Assembly (NCBI RefSeq): GCF_018873765.1 | Contig: NW_025317351.1 | Coordinates: forward strand, 700,449 to 764,448 | Direction of reading: 5' to 3' | DNA from: Telopea speciosissima | Taxonomy: Eukaryota; Streptophyta; Magnoliopsida; Proteales; Proteaceae | DNA: 64,000 nt | Shown: piece by piece, positions 22,066 through 33,469 of the stretch | How positions within the stretch are numbered: the stretch's first letter is position 1 | Layout: each line of letters begins with the position of its first letter | Program-made: the position numbers and the translations under genes | The notes under the pieces: model-generated | What the model was told of the DNA's origin: nothing | Databases searched by the model: none | What the model saw: the letters and a program-made list of their open reading frames with translations, nothing else

Positions 22066-23970
22066 TCAAGCTGGGTGGTATATGTCATACATACCTAGCT
22101 TGTTCAACAAACAGTCAAAATGATGAGAGCTAAGGCCTTCGGTGAAGATGTCGGCCACTTGTTCATTTGTCTTCACAAAAGGAGTGCAGATTGTCTTTGA
22201 TTCAATCTTTTCCTTGATAAAATGTCTATCAACCTCAACATGCTTTGTCCTGTCATGTTGCACTGGGTTGTGGGCAATACTTATGGCTGCCTTGTTATCA
22301 CAATATAAACTCATAGGTTTAACAGTCTCAAATCCCAACTCTTGAACAAGTTTCTTCAACCACAAGATTTCACACACTCCATGAGCCATGGCTCTAAATT
22401 CTGCCTAAGCACTCGATCTAGCCACCACAGGTTGCTTCTTACTTCTCCAAGTAACCAAATTTCTACCAACAAATGTACAATATCTTGAAGTAGATCTTCG
22501 ATCAGAAATAGATCCAGCCCAATCAGCATCAGTGTATGCTTCTATCCTCAAGTGACCATTCCTAGAGAAGAGCAGACCTTTTCGAGGGCATGACTTTAAA
22601 TATCTGAGAATTCTGTAAACTGCATTAAGATGTCCCATTTTGGGCGCATGCATAAACTGACTTACCACTCCAACAGCATAGGCTATGTCAGGTCGGGTAA
22701 GGGAAAGATAGATCAGCTTGCCTACTAATCTCTGATATTTCTCAGCATCTACAAGAGGTTCACCACAATCTTCCCCTAGTTTGTGATTTTGTTCAATAGG
22801 GGAGGAGACTGGTTTACATCCTAAGTATCCTGTCTCTATAAGCAGATCAAGGACAAACTTCCTTTGACAAACATTGATCCCTTGCTTGGATCTTGAAACT
22901 TCAATCCCCAGGAAATACTTCAAAGGACCAAGATCTTTGATCTCAAACTGCCGAGCCAAGTAAAGTTTAGGCTTTAAGATTTCAGCCTCACTGTTTCCCG
23001 TGACCATAATGTCATCAACATATACAATGAGGGTTATAATAATGTTGCCCTTCTTTTGTATAAACAAGGTGTGATCAGCTTGACTTTGGGTGTATCCATT
23101 CTGTAGGATAGCTTGTCTAAACCTCTCAAACCAAGCCTTAAGAGATTGTTTGAGGCCATAAAGAGCCTTCCTAAGACGACACACTTTTCTATTGCCATTA
23201 GGATGTTTGAACCCCGGAGGAGAGTGCATATAGACCTCTTCTTCTAAGTCACCACGTAAGAATGCATTCTTTACATCAAGCTGGTACAATGTCCAATCAA
23301 GATTTGCAGCCATTGAGAGAAGTACCCGAATGGAATTATGCTTGGCCACTGGAGCAAAGGTTTCCTGATAATCAATGCCATACACCTGTATATATCCTTT
23401 GGCAACCAGTCTTGCCTTATACCTCTTTACCGTACCATCAGACTTGGACTTGACTGTGAATACCCATCTGCAACCAACAGGAATTCTCCCCTGTGGGAGT
23501 TCAACAAGATCCCAAGTGTGATTCTTCTCAAGAGCCACCATCTCTGTATTCATTACTTCTCTCCATTTCGGATCAGCCATAGACTCTGCTACATTCTTAG
23601 GAATAGGTATGGAGGAGATAGCCACAGTGCAGGCAACACCTATAGGGGAGGTAGAATCATAGGAGACAAACTTGGCAATGGGATTAGTACATGCCCGTGT
23701 TCCCTTGCAATGTGCAATGGGGAGATCTAAGTCTGAGGATGTGGAAGTAGAGGAAGGTATACCTGTCTCAATAGATGTAGATCCAAGATGAGGAGACGAA
23801 AGGGGGTTTTGGCAGGTCTTCTTTATGGGAAGCCATGAGGAAGGATTTTGGCTGCCATCCTTCTTTGTATACACCAGTAGCTCCCCCTGTTCTCTGTTCA
23901 CCTGTGCACAAGGCGGCTCCTTCTCAACAATAGCATCTATAGAACTCTCCCCCTCAACAAGAGTATCCAC
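22066..23970 (-). pseudogene. Copia no. 1 reverse transcriptase and RNase H
   Basis: The 521-codon frame 23970-22405 has the copia RT start (RVFTVKSKSDGTVKRYKARL, YQETFAPVAK), LDVKNAFLRGDL (motif A), the catalytic YVDDIMVTGN near 23000, GPLKYFLGIEVSRSKQGI and LTRPDIAYAVG. RNase H begins EAYTDADWAGS and continues after a stop (22405) as EFRAMAHGVCEILWL, YCDNKAAISIAHNPVQHDR and HVEVDRHFIKEK to a stop at 22066. Only that one stop in the conserved SSAEAEFR-type block breaks an otherwise open RT-RNase H frame. Confidence 0.93.
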
Positions 23971-25159
23971 AGAACTTTTTTTTCCTTTGTCAATCTGAAA
24001 AGGGGGAATAGCCGAATAGGAACAAGAGAGGGTAAGGGAAAGGAAACAAGCTCAGGAACCTCTTCAACCGCACCACCAAGGGATGAACTCTCCCCCTGAA
24101 GAGGTGACTGAAAATACGGAATGGATTCAGAAAAATGGACATCTTTGGAGAGAAGACACCGACGGGTAGGAGGGTGATAACATTTGTATCCTTTGGAGGT
24201 AGAGGAATACCCAAGAAAAAGGCACTTCAAGGCCTTAGGGTCCAATTTAGTACGGGCAGATTTGCTATTATGGACATAGCAAATACAACCAAACACTTTT
24301 GGAGGAAGAGAAAAAGAAGAAGAAAGTGAGGGTAATACATCAAGAGGGACTCTGAAGTTCAAGACACTGGAGGGCATATGATTAATAAGAAAGACAGGAG
24401 TGAGTAAGGCATCGGACCAAAAAGTTTTTGAAACATGCATAGTAAACCAAACAGACCGAGCCACTTTCAATAGGTGGCGATTTTTGCGCTCAGCAACCCC
24501 ATTTTGTTGGGGGGTATCAACACAAGCCACCTGATGGACAATGCCATGGTCAGAAAAAAAGGTTTCCAAACCACCATACATATACTCTCCACCTTTATCG
24601 GAACGGACAATCTAAATGCGAGTTTGAAACTGAGTATACACCAACTCATAAAAAATTTTAAACGTGGTATAGACATCACTCTTTTGTTTCAAGAGGTAAA
24701 CCCAAGTAACCCAAGAGAAATCATCAATGAAAGAGACAAAGTAGCAGAAGTAACGGGGGAAGGACCCCAAACATCAGTGTAAACAATGTGAAAAGGTGAA
24801 ATAGATCTATTACTAGTAGATGGATAAATTGTCTTACAACTATTTACAAAAAGACAAGGTTCGCAATGGAAAACATGGTTGACAGGAAAAGAGGTAAATA
24901 AATGTGGTAACAGTTTCCTCATAACAGAAAAAAAGGGGTGCCCCAAACGACGATGCCAAAGCAAAATATCCTCCTGTGTACGTCCGCCATCTTGCCCACA
25001 CACGTAAGATTGAGCTTTCGCAACAAGGAAAGCACAAGTGTCCAAAACATATAAGCCATCTTCTTCACGTCCACTGCCAATCACCCTCTTCGTCACCAAA
25101 TCCTGGAAGAGACAATGGGTAGGAAAGAAAGTGACAAAACAGTTCAAAGATTGAGTCAA
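23937..25159 (-). pseudogene. Copia no. 1 gag-pre-integrase and integrase
   Basis: The 25159-24689 frame has the HHCC zinc region (LLWHRRLGHPFF and CEPCLFVN) and TDVWGPSPV, which carries the first catalytic Asp. The 24581-23937 frame has CVDTPQQNGVAERKNRHLL, with the catalytic Glu, and GYSSTSKGYKCYHP. The two are in different frames, and the stretch holding the second Asp (about 24590-24700) is interrupted by a stop. The integrase is inactive. Confidence 0.88.
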
Positions 25160-25450
25160 TTAGCTAACTGAAAGAAGATTAGTAGCAAAGTTGGGAACAT
25201 GAAAGACAGACTTCAAAGGGATAAGTGGAGTGACTTGGACATCTCCCTTACCCGAAATGGAAGAAAGGGAACCATCAGCAATTTTTACCTTATCTTTCCC
25301 AGAACAAACAGAGTAGGTATTGTAAAGTTGAGACCTACCTGTCATATGATCTGTGGCTCCGTAGTCAATGACCCAGGGAGTGGTGCTAGAAGAGGTAGAG
25401 AACTGTAGAGGAGTGGAAGTAGTGGTAGCAGTAGAGGAGGAACCATCCAA
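25160..25450 (-). pseudogene. Copia no. 1 protease, altered active site
   Basis: The frame reads WVIDYGATDHMTGRSQLYNT and DKVKIADGSLSSISGKG, the retropepsin-like domain of copia elements. The family has Asp-Ser-Gly at the catalytic site; here it is Asp-Tyr-Gly. The frame ends with NFATNLLSVS and a stop where the domain normally runs on into the integrase. Confidence 0.88.
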
Positions 25451-25476
25451 GTGGGCTACAATCCGGCGAAATGCAG

Positions 25477-26281
25477 CTATGTCTTCGTTGGAGAGAGAGG
25501 ATGGATCAGGCTCATGAACTCCAACGTGGGCCTTAGGCCCATTCTTCTTCTGTCCTTTCTGTCCCCCAGATGAGGCAGAGGATGGTTTCCCATGAAGATC
25601 CCAATAAAACTCCTTCTTATGTCCAGACTTGCCCCAATAGTCACAAGAGAATCGACCCCTACCAGACCCCTTACTGAGGGGAGTACAATCCTGAGGAGTG
25701 TAAGAAATAAGAGCAGAGCGCTCAACTGTGGGAGTGGTCTACATAGCAACCCTACGGGTCTCCTCACTTTGTAGATAACCATACACCTCCTCCAGGGAGG
25801 GGAGACTTGGTCGGCCAAGGATCTGGACCCTTAAAGTTTCAAATTCAGGGTTAAGACCTCCAAGGAGGAACAGGACCCTCTCCTTCTCAAACAGCCGATG
25901 CACTTTAGGCTCATCGACATGGCACAGCTGGAGATCTCTATAGTGATTATACTCCTCCCACAGTCCTACGACCAGACTATAGTATACAGAGATACTTTTG
26001 TTGCCCTGGCGTAAGCTAACAATTTATTGGAGAAGTTGATAAACCTTGGTAGAGTCTCCCACTCTATCAAAAATACGAGCAACACTATCCCAAATGTCTT
26101 TGGCCGTCTCCTTTCTGATAAACCTTCTTCCAATCTCCTGCTTCATCAAAAAAATAAGCCAAGTCATCACAAGGGAGTTCTCTGTTTCCCATTTGGAGTA
26201 ACTTGGATCAATGGAGGGAGGAGCCTTAAAGCTCCCAGATATGTACCCCAACTTCCCTCTACTCCGAAGAATGAGCTTCAT
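25477..26281 (-). pseudogene. Copia no. 1 gag
   Basis: 26281-26024 encodes a UBN2-type gag block (SKWETENSLVMTWL, TAKDIWDSVARIFDRVGDST). The zinc knuckle near 25605-25640 reads CDYWGKSGHKKEFYWDLHG, where two of the four metal ligands are not Cys (Trp and Tyr). The frame breaks at 26024 and between 25820 and 26020. Confidence 0.8.
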
Positions 26282-26880
26282 AGACCGTGGGAAGGGGTTA
26301 AAGGCAAGGCTGCTGCAACAGTGGGAAACTCAGATGTCTCAGATATTTCAGATGGAGGTATGACTGTGTCTCCATTTTTTTCACCCATTGTGACTTCAAA
26401 GCAAACAGTTGGGAGCCAAACAACAGCACCACAAGTAAACACAGTGGGTTCTCAAGAGATAGCAGCAAAAAACAGATACAAACCAGGACAGAAATTGGAA
26501 TAGCTTGTAGAACTTTAAACAATCATCAAATAGCAGTGGAGCAAAGAAGAAGAACCTTCCTTACCAAGAAACGACAGGGTATAGCCCAAAAAAACTCTCA
26601 AACCAAGCTCTTTCGAATCAGTCCCTCTGGCTGGCGGAAAAAATTACAGAAATGGCCTGGCCGAGATGTAGTTCTGATCCTTAGGAGCTTCCAAGATGCT
26701 TGAGAGGATACAAGGGAAAGAAAGGGCACTTCCAAACGAAACTAGAGCACTTGGTCACTCATCATTTGGATTGCAAACAAGAGAGAAATCGATCTAAGAA
26801 GGTATGCTAGGTTTTCCTTCAAACGAACTGTTCTTTACCTTCCAAACAGCCTTCTACCACCTTCAAACTCTAGGAGCAAG

Positions 26881-26894
26881 ATGCTTTGATACCA
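26881..26894 (-). other. Copia no. 1 primer binding site
   Basis: On the minus strand TGGTATCAAAGCAT follows the 5' LTR. It matches initiator Met tRNA with one mismatch near its end. It places the LTR end at 26895. Confidence 0.85.
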
Positions 26895-27115
26895 TGTTAG
26901 GTTTTAGAATGGAAGGAGAAGAAGAGAGAAGAAGCTCTAAGAGAGCAAACACGATGTTGGGGATTATGTGTTATGTCTCAAACTAGAGACTAACAGGTTT
27001 ATATTCAAAAGAATAAATAATTATAAAGAGGCCCCTGACCTTATACAAATAACATAAAAAAGATAAAAGCATGGGGCTATGTACAAGTATACCCCCGAAA
27101 CTACTATTCTTAACA
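26895..27115 (-). repeat. Copia no. 1 5' LTR (221 bp)
   Basis: On the minus strand it runs from TGTTAAGAATAGTAG to CCTAACA, TG...CA ended. Only its first 46 bp is also present at the other end of the element. Confidence 0.9.
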
Positions 27116-27120
27116 ACAAC

Positions 27121-29165
27121 ATGGGAACTAAGGTAAGGGGGCAGCTCAATCCTAGGAGGGGTGCTCTTGTGTCGCCTACGGGCATAGGCGACCACTGGGT
27201 TGCTCACTAAAGGCCGACGAGGGGGGAAGGGCAACGCTACCCCGGGAAGGAAGGGGTGAAATTTAGCAGATAAGGCTAGCTGGGTAGGGGAGGGGGGGAC
27301 AAGGGAGGAGACAGAAGGGGGTGGTAGGGGGACCAAAAGGAGAGAAAAGGGGTTCCGAAGTGGAATGGGAGAGGGTTGGGTTAGAGGAGAAGGGAAAGGA
27401 AAGTGGGTTGGGGTAGGATTTTTGGTAGAGATGGGTCGGGGGTTGGATGATGGGAAGGTTGTAGGTAAAAAATGATGTGGGCTGTGAAGGAGGGCTCGAG
27501 TGGGCTGAGAGGGGGTTGGTGAGATGGAAGGGGAGATGGGCCGTGAAGATGGGCCTGAAAGAGGGGGTGAATGGGTTAAGGAGGTTGCAACATTGGGATT
27601 AAAAAGGGTATTGGGATCACGTGCCGGAATCCACGTGGAGGGGGGTGGATAGGAGGGGTGGTAGATTTGTAAATATAGATTGATCAAGGGATGGGGACTT
27701 AAAGGTCGACAAAAGGGGGGGTCATACCTGTGCGCAGGGACCAAGGTTTTATCGTGCAAATGGCTAAGGCACCGAGAATGGGAACTTGCAGTGACCAAGC
27801 CAGGCTCGCAGATACCCATATCTGGAAAGGGAGGATCATCGATGGGGATGCCAATCTCAGCCAAATCTTCAGATCTTGAAAGGAGAGGCGACAACAGCGA
27901 CTTTTCAAGGCTCGCAGGCAATAGGGCTTCATCATCGTCAGCAATATCAGGTTGACCAGAGCTTTTGCCGAGAGAGGGGACAGAGCTACTGCCGAGAGAG
28001 AAGACAGAACCAGGCGCAGAGGGCAGGACTGCAGGGGCATCAGAGGTTGCAGGTGCTGCTTCTTTCGAGGGCTCCACCGTGGGGGGAAGTATACAGCAGC
28101 GATTGGGGTGTTTGTTACCCAGTCGGCCGGAGATCAATCGTCCTCTTTGTGGCGAGACAGACGCAGCAACAGTGAGAGGGCCTGGAGCAGGGGCAATCAT
28201 AGGATCTGGAGCAGACTGAGGAGCGGGAGCATTGACAGGTTCTGAGACTTCAGCGTAAGGCATCGAGGGAGGCATCTCTGAGGGAGACGAAGAATTGACT
28301 GCCGACAAGGCTGCGAGGGAAAGGGGAGCTGCTGCACAGTCCTTCGAAGAGTGGCCAAAAATCTTGCAGTGGTCACAGCGAGGAGGTATCCAATAGAATT
28401 TGACGGGCTCAGCGAAACTAAACCCATCATCTTCAACAACTGTGATGAAAGAGGGAGGAGCAGACTCAGCAGATATGTCCACACAAATTCTGGCAAATGA
28501 AAGTCGATCCATCTTGAGTGTACGAGCTTCAGTATGCAGCGGGAATCCAATGACGGAACCAAGGCGACTGAGGCAGTCACGAGACCAGTAATGGAGGGGA
28601 AGATCAGGGAGGGTGATCCACAAGGGAACAGTGCTAAAGTCGACCTTGTGGAGCAGGAGATGGGGGGTCCATTGCCTAAGGAAGATAGGCTTGGAACCAA
28701 CCATCCAGGGGGCACCATCGATGACACGGGCTTTAGCTTCATCGGGGAAGAAATGAAAAACGAAAACCCCAGTGTTGAGGTGAAAGGTGTCAAAGGAGCC
28801 AAAAGGTGTCAAAGGAGCCAGAAAGTTTCCATTGCTTCAACAGGGAGGCTTTCACAAAGTTGAAAGGAGGTCTGGGTCCAAGGAAGTGTCCAACCAGACA
28901 GGAATTTTACTTAGGAATTTCAGGGGACAGGAGAGAATCAGGGCAGTGGGCAACCAGGAGCCTATTTTCAAGAGCAAGGGGGATGAAGAGGAGAGAAGAG
29001 TCAGCAGAGCAGGGGGGTTGAGGGTGGCTGGAGAAGGGATGACCAGGATTTGGTACTGAGGTTTTGCGAAGCAGAAGGAGGGGCTGATGGAGTTGTTGGT
29101 GGCAAGGAGGAAGAGAAGGTAGGTACTGAGGAGGAAGATGCCAGAGGGGGAGGGGCTGATGGAGT
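27121..29165 (-). mobile_element. L1 LINE no. 1, piece 1 (5' end and ORF1)
   Basis: A minus-strand frame from 28812 to about 27121 encodes the LINE ORF1 protein: a DUF4283-type block (FFPDEAKARVIDGAPWMVG, PLWITLPDLPLHYWS), then the CCHC knuckle CDHCKIFGHSSKDC near 28350-28390, then a Pro/Ser-rich tail. The open frame runs on across the copia 5' LTR to 26983, but only because the LTR has no stop in that frame. DUF4283 coding continues upstream of 28812 in another frame (WLDTSLDPD near 28880). The 5' end is near 29165, where similarity to coding or LINE sequence ceases; no clear target duplication was found. Confidence 0.88.
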
Positions 29166-29519
29166 CATTCCATGAATTTCATCCAGATTGGTATTGGTTT
29201 GCTTTGTTTTTTATTATTATTATTGTTATGATCCGAGTTTTCATCGTTATTCCTATCGAAAAAACTGCTGTTATCAGCCCGTTTCCTCTTCTTTAATAAA
29301 CTCACTAGTACTTTAATGCAACAGCCGATCACTGGTTTACTCAGTATTTTTTTTCTTATTAAAAGAATTATATGCCTTATGTTTGCTTATTATATTAGGT
29401 CATAATAGCAACTCTATGTGAAATTTTATTTTCCAATGCTCTCTACTAGCTCTGAAGCATGATGGAACTGTTCAATTCTTTCTTTCTAATATTAATTCTG
29501 TGTTATAGTTCTCTTTATG
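29166..29519. other. Spacer between LINE no. 1 and duplicated segment C
   Basis: A T/A-rich stretch with TTATTATTATTATTG at about 29208. No gene is supported. Confidence 0.5.
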
Positions 29520-30317
29520 TACGTCTCATTTGAGGGCAAATTAAGTGCAAATTGTTCTATGTTTTCTCAATTGACAGGTTGAAACAGCTGCGTCTGAAAG
29601 GGAGCAGTTATTGCTTGTCAAAATTTCAGAGCTTGAAGCCAGGAAGATCATATTGTGAATCAAGTAACTGGGTTGAACCTTCTGTAGGACTTCGTGTTTG
29701 CTTGGCCAAATGGACCAAGAATTTGAATTAATACAAGACATAAAAGTGATTCAGACATCCTTTTACTAAAGAAAAAGGAACCTCTGTTTCCTCTTATAGT
29801 TTTACTTTCCTTTTCCTTTGATGAAGGATGATTAATCCAACTGATGAGGTAGCTGAGGCAAGATTGAAATATCTGCAGGTAAGTGGCTGAGGAAAGTTCC
29901 TTCTGAGCTCTTCAGAATTGAAACATACCACATGATTTTGTGATAAAAACACTGACTTTCCCAGATAAGAGAAAGAGAGAGAGAGAGAGAGAAAGTACAT
30001 ATACAGATGTGTTTTCCTATCTAGTTTGTAGGGTTGTCATGTTGGATGTCTTGTAACCTTGTTTGAGATAGACGCATCTATCTTCTTGTTACATGGTGTT
30101 ATAAAAACAGAGTAGTCCTACTTATCTTTTTAACATCCAGGATAATGATGTCTTGCTGTGTAATTTTGTAGAAGGGAGCTCCAAATGAACAGAAAATTGT
30201 TAAATTGTGTGAATATGCTGCCAAGAACCCCCTCCGAATTCCAAAGGTACTCCCTTCTTTCAACATAATTTAACCTCCTTTCGCTATTTGCGTATCAATG
30301 GCTTCTACTTGGAGGTT
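29520..30317 (+). pseudogene. Duplicated segment C: unidentified exon plus EFR3-like exon
   Basis: After a CAATTGACAG acceptor the block 29577-29655 reads VETAASEREQLLLVKISELE, and a second block near 29829 reads MINPTDEVAEARLKYLQ before GTAAGT. I do not recognise the parent of these two. The block at 30172-30246, between TTTGTAG and GTACTC, reads KGAPNEQKIVKLCEYAAKN and PLRIPK, the N-terminal exon of plant EFR3-like ARM-repeat proteins (75 nt, in phase). The whole segment is close to 5524-5900 and 7385-7980, so three copies exist in the window. A GA microsatellite at 29967-29990 is also shared with copy B. Confidence 0.75.
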
Positions 30318-30322
30318 ATTTT

Positions 30323-33195
30323 TGTGAAAACCCGCAAAAAAAAAAAAATTAAACTTTTGGAACCCGAGTGATTTCAGGTTTTGGTTCAATATTTCCCATG
30401 CTAACCTCAAGCTATGGGCAGCATCACATCTTTTTCCTGTGCTTAGCATGCTGGTTTGATGGCCTGCGAAGCCTCTCTCTATCTTAGGCCGAATCCCAGG
30501 TAAGAATCCCATTTTATGTGTATATATATTGTATTTCTAATTAATTAGTGTATTAGGGGCAGAATAGTAATTTTTATCTTGTGGGACCTACATCCCCAGT
30601 GGGAAATCCAATTCCTAACATTTAACCATGTTCGGATTGTCCCTGATGTTGTATGATATCATTATATAATTAGAATAATGAAATAGGTACGAAATTCTAA
30701 TTAAAATCTGTTTTAAGAATCTATTTTAGAATCTGATTTTTAACTTAGCTAAACAAACAGCCCCTTAACTTAAGCACTATATATATAGAACTTATTTCCA
30801 AATTTACTATTCACATATCTAAACTAAAGGGAAATCGATTCAGCCTTGGTACCTTAGAGAAGAAGAAAGGAAAGTGGGAGAAAGAGAAGGAGAAGAAGGA
30901 AAAGAAGAATCACCTTAGAGCCTTTCATCTTGGTATTGGCTTGGGAGCTTGAAGATATCCATTAGAGACCTTGGAAACTTAGAAGCAAACTGCCATCTAC
31001 TAATTCTTACTGCAGAATTTGAGTAAGTTAATCAAATACTGTTGTATCCATCCTCTTCTTCCCTAATTTCTTCCTTAATTTCAGTCCTAACTGATTCAGC
31101 CATTAAAGCTTTAAAAACTAAGCTTTATTAACTAAAATTCTACCTGTACCCTACTGTTTTGGTGTTGTTTAGATTGAGTTGTACCTGATTTACTGTAAAT
31201 CACATCTTTGAACCCAATTTCAAGTTCTATTATCCAATTGATTGAACTCTTTGAGTTTAATTATCTTTCCCCAAATTAATTGTGATTTTTTTTTAAATTA
31301 ACCTGAAATTTATATTGACCCACCTTAGTTTAAGTCCAAAGCCTGAAATTAAACCTTTACATGTCAAGATCCAGCCCTATTTCTCCAATTTCCCATCTTA
31401 ATCTTCTCAGTTTCAGTCTCAATTCTGCCCTAATTTGGTTCCTGCCATTAAAGCATAAGAACCAAGCTTTAATTACTTAATTTCAGCTTATGTAATTTCT
31501 GTTTTGAACCAATTAATGGTTCAGTTGTGACTAAAACCTATTTCCCCATTTTAGGAACTCAAATCCAGGTTTAATTGTTCAAGTTATAGAACCCTAGTCT
31601 GCCAATTTGGGTTCATTTTTTAAAATCCCCAATTTTATGTTAGGTTTTGAAATTAATTTATGAATTCAGTTTAAACCACCTTAATTATGGTCTGAAACCA
31701 AAAATTAGGACTATGCATGTTAAGATCTGCCCATTTAAAGCAAAACCCCCAATTCTGGGACTTGAACTGGATGCAAAACGAGGGTTTGAACCGGTTTTCC
31801 GGTTCATATGCCCTGTGAATCCGGTTCAGCCAAAATGGACCAAAATACCCTTGACCCCTTGGATTGACCCTTGGCTGTATTCTGACCTCAAAACTTGGTG
31901 TTTCTCTGCTGTTTTAGGACTGTTTCAACCTGTTCTTCACTGATCTTGTCTGTGTTGCTGGGATCTTTGGTGGGTAATTGTTAATATCTGATTTACAGAT
32001 TCAGGTAAGGGAATTCTGACTTTAATTTTGGAGTGTTTATCATTTTAATTTGTTATTGTTCTGATTGTCATGTCATGCATCATCAAAATTATCCTGTTCA
32101 TATAGTTTATTAGCTTTTATTTATTGCATTAGAATCTGCATGTGAATTAGGTTGCATTGGCATCTTGCATTTGCACTGATATTTACTTGTTACTGATGAC
32201 TATTATTGGAGAAGTACTGTTCTATTTATATTCAGCTATTCATACATGTGCTATCATGCATAGATTACACTGGGCTAGGCTGTTATATCATAACCCAGTA
32301 CTACGCCCCTTACCAACAGGGGGTAAAGTGTTAGACAACCCGTGGTACAGCCGAAGGGTATGCTGGGGTACCATTCACTGTCCCATGTTAGCGTGTGTAC
32401 TCCGTTGTGGGAATAAACAGTAGGGTTGGTCATTGAGGGTCTGTTGGGTTAGCTGCCTGGTGATATGCTTTCCTGGCGGGTCCTCACCGTGGTAGAATAG
32501 TTTCCCTCGGGTGACCGACGTCTGGAGCTGCCTGGTGTCATGCTTTCCGGTTGGTCATTGGGGGTCTGTTGGGTTAGCTGCCTTGTGTTATGCTTTCCTG
32601 GCGGGTTCTCTTCGAGGTTAGCATCTACCACGGTAGTACTTATACCACATGAGACTTAGTATCCATGTTAGCACATTCATCATGAATTATTGTGTTGTGT
32701 CTTGCATGCATTTTCGTATTGGGCTCAGTTGAGAGCTCACCCCTGTGGATATCCCTATTTTTCAGGTGATTTAATTACTTTTAATGATGGATTTGCGGCG
32801 CTGGAGTTTGAAGTGCACGATACTTCGTGCGCATGTGATGATTGCGCATTCTTCTGATCTTGGCCTGACGGTCCAGGCTATCTCCCCACTCTTTTATGCT
32901 TATAAATATTTCTATATTGATATAATATAGTTCTTGTATAGTTTTACCATGTAGTACCTTTGAGAACTGTATAGTAGTATCACAAGCTTTGTCCTTTATA
33001 TAAATGAAATATCACATAGACTTCTCTTACTACTGATGTTACCTTTATTATTTAATTATTTACGCTGCCTCTAATTACTGTATTTGTGAGCGATGATTGT
33101 AAATAGGGTACTGCACTTGTGATCCTTGGGGATTGGTTGGATGTCAGAGACATCCCGCCACACTTGGCCCTTATTAACCGGGCCAGGGTGTGACA
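30323..33195 (+). repeat. Solo LTR, subfamily B (2873 bp)
   Basis: Starts TGTGAAAACCCGC, ends GGGTGTGACA. ATTTT precedes it (30318-30322) and follows it (33196-33200), so it is a solo LTR with a perfect target duplication. The empty site is preserved in the paralogous segment at 7971-8000 (GGTTATTTTGGTTTCC), which confirms both borders. Closest to the LTR at 11043-13935. Confidence 0.96.
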
Positions 33196-33222
33196 ATTTT
33201 GGTCTCCTTTTCTTTGCTGAAG

Positions 33223-33340
33223 ATTGCCAAGTATCTTGAACAAAGGTGCTTAAAAGAACTGAGGTGTAAGCATATCAAATATATCAGGATTATCACAGAG
33301 GCATACCATAAACTGCTTTGCATATATGCAAGGAGCAGAT
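33223..33340 (+). pseudogene. EFR3-like exon, copy C continued
   Basis: After GCTGAAG the block reads IAKYLEQRCLKELRCKHIKY and then a helix with EAYHKLLCIY, ending at GTAAGT. It is the next exon after 30172-30246 of an EFR3-like ARM-repeat gene, and the solo LTR sits in the intron between them. No further EFR3 exons follow; LINE and then ARF sequence replace them. Confidence 0.8.
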
Positions 33341-33399
33341 GTAAGTGTAATGGTTTTCTTTTCCCCTCTTATCTTTCTTGATTTTTTATTTTAATTTTA

Positions 33400-33469
33400 G
33401 TTGTGGAATACAGTTTTTTTTAATTAAAAAAGAAAAAAAAAAGTTTTTTTAGTTGTGGAATACAGTTTA
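33400..33469 (+). repeat. 18-bp direct repeat around an A-rich insert
   Basis: AGTTGTGGAATACAGTTT occurs at about 33400 and again at about 33450, separated by TTAATTAAAAAAGAAAAAAAAAAG and T runs. This looks like a target duplication around a nearly empty poly(A) insertion, or slippage. Confidence 0.55.

Larger units (their letters stand above)
22013..27115 (-). mobile_element. Ty1/copia element no. 1, 3' LTR truncated
   Basis: The element runs on the minus strand. It has a 5' LTR at 26895-27115, a primer binding site at 26881-26894, gag, protease, integrase, RT and RNase H in the copia order, a polypurine tract (22059-22070 region) and the first 46 bp of a 3' LTR (22013-22058). The rest of the 3' LTR is missing. 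The nine bases TGGGAACTA occur on both flanks (21993-22001 and 27122-27130), but a clean 5-bp duplication is not visible. It is inserted in the ORF1/ORF2 junction region of LINE no. 1. Confidence 0.93.

Noticed and set aside
26983-27120. End of the 609-codon LINE frame
   Set aside because: These codons lie in the copia no. 1 LTR. The frame runs on only by chance across the junction, and LINE coding stops at about 27121.
27680-28863. Several plus-strand frames opposite LINE ORF1
   Set aside because: They are shadows of the LINE ORF1 (CCHC and DUF4283 block) on the minus strand, caused by its Ser/Pro-rich composition.
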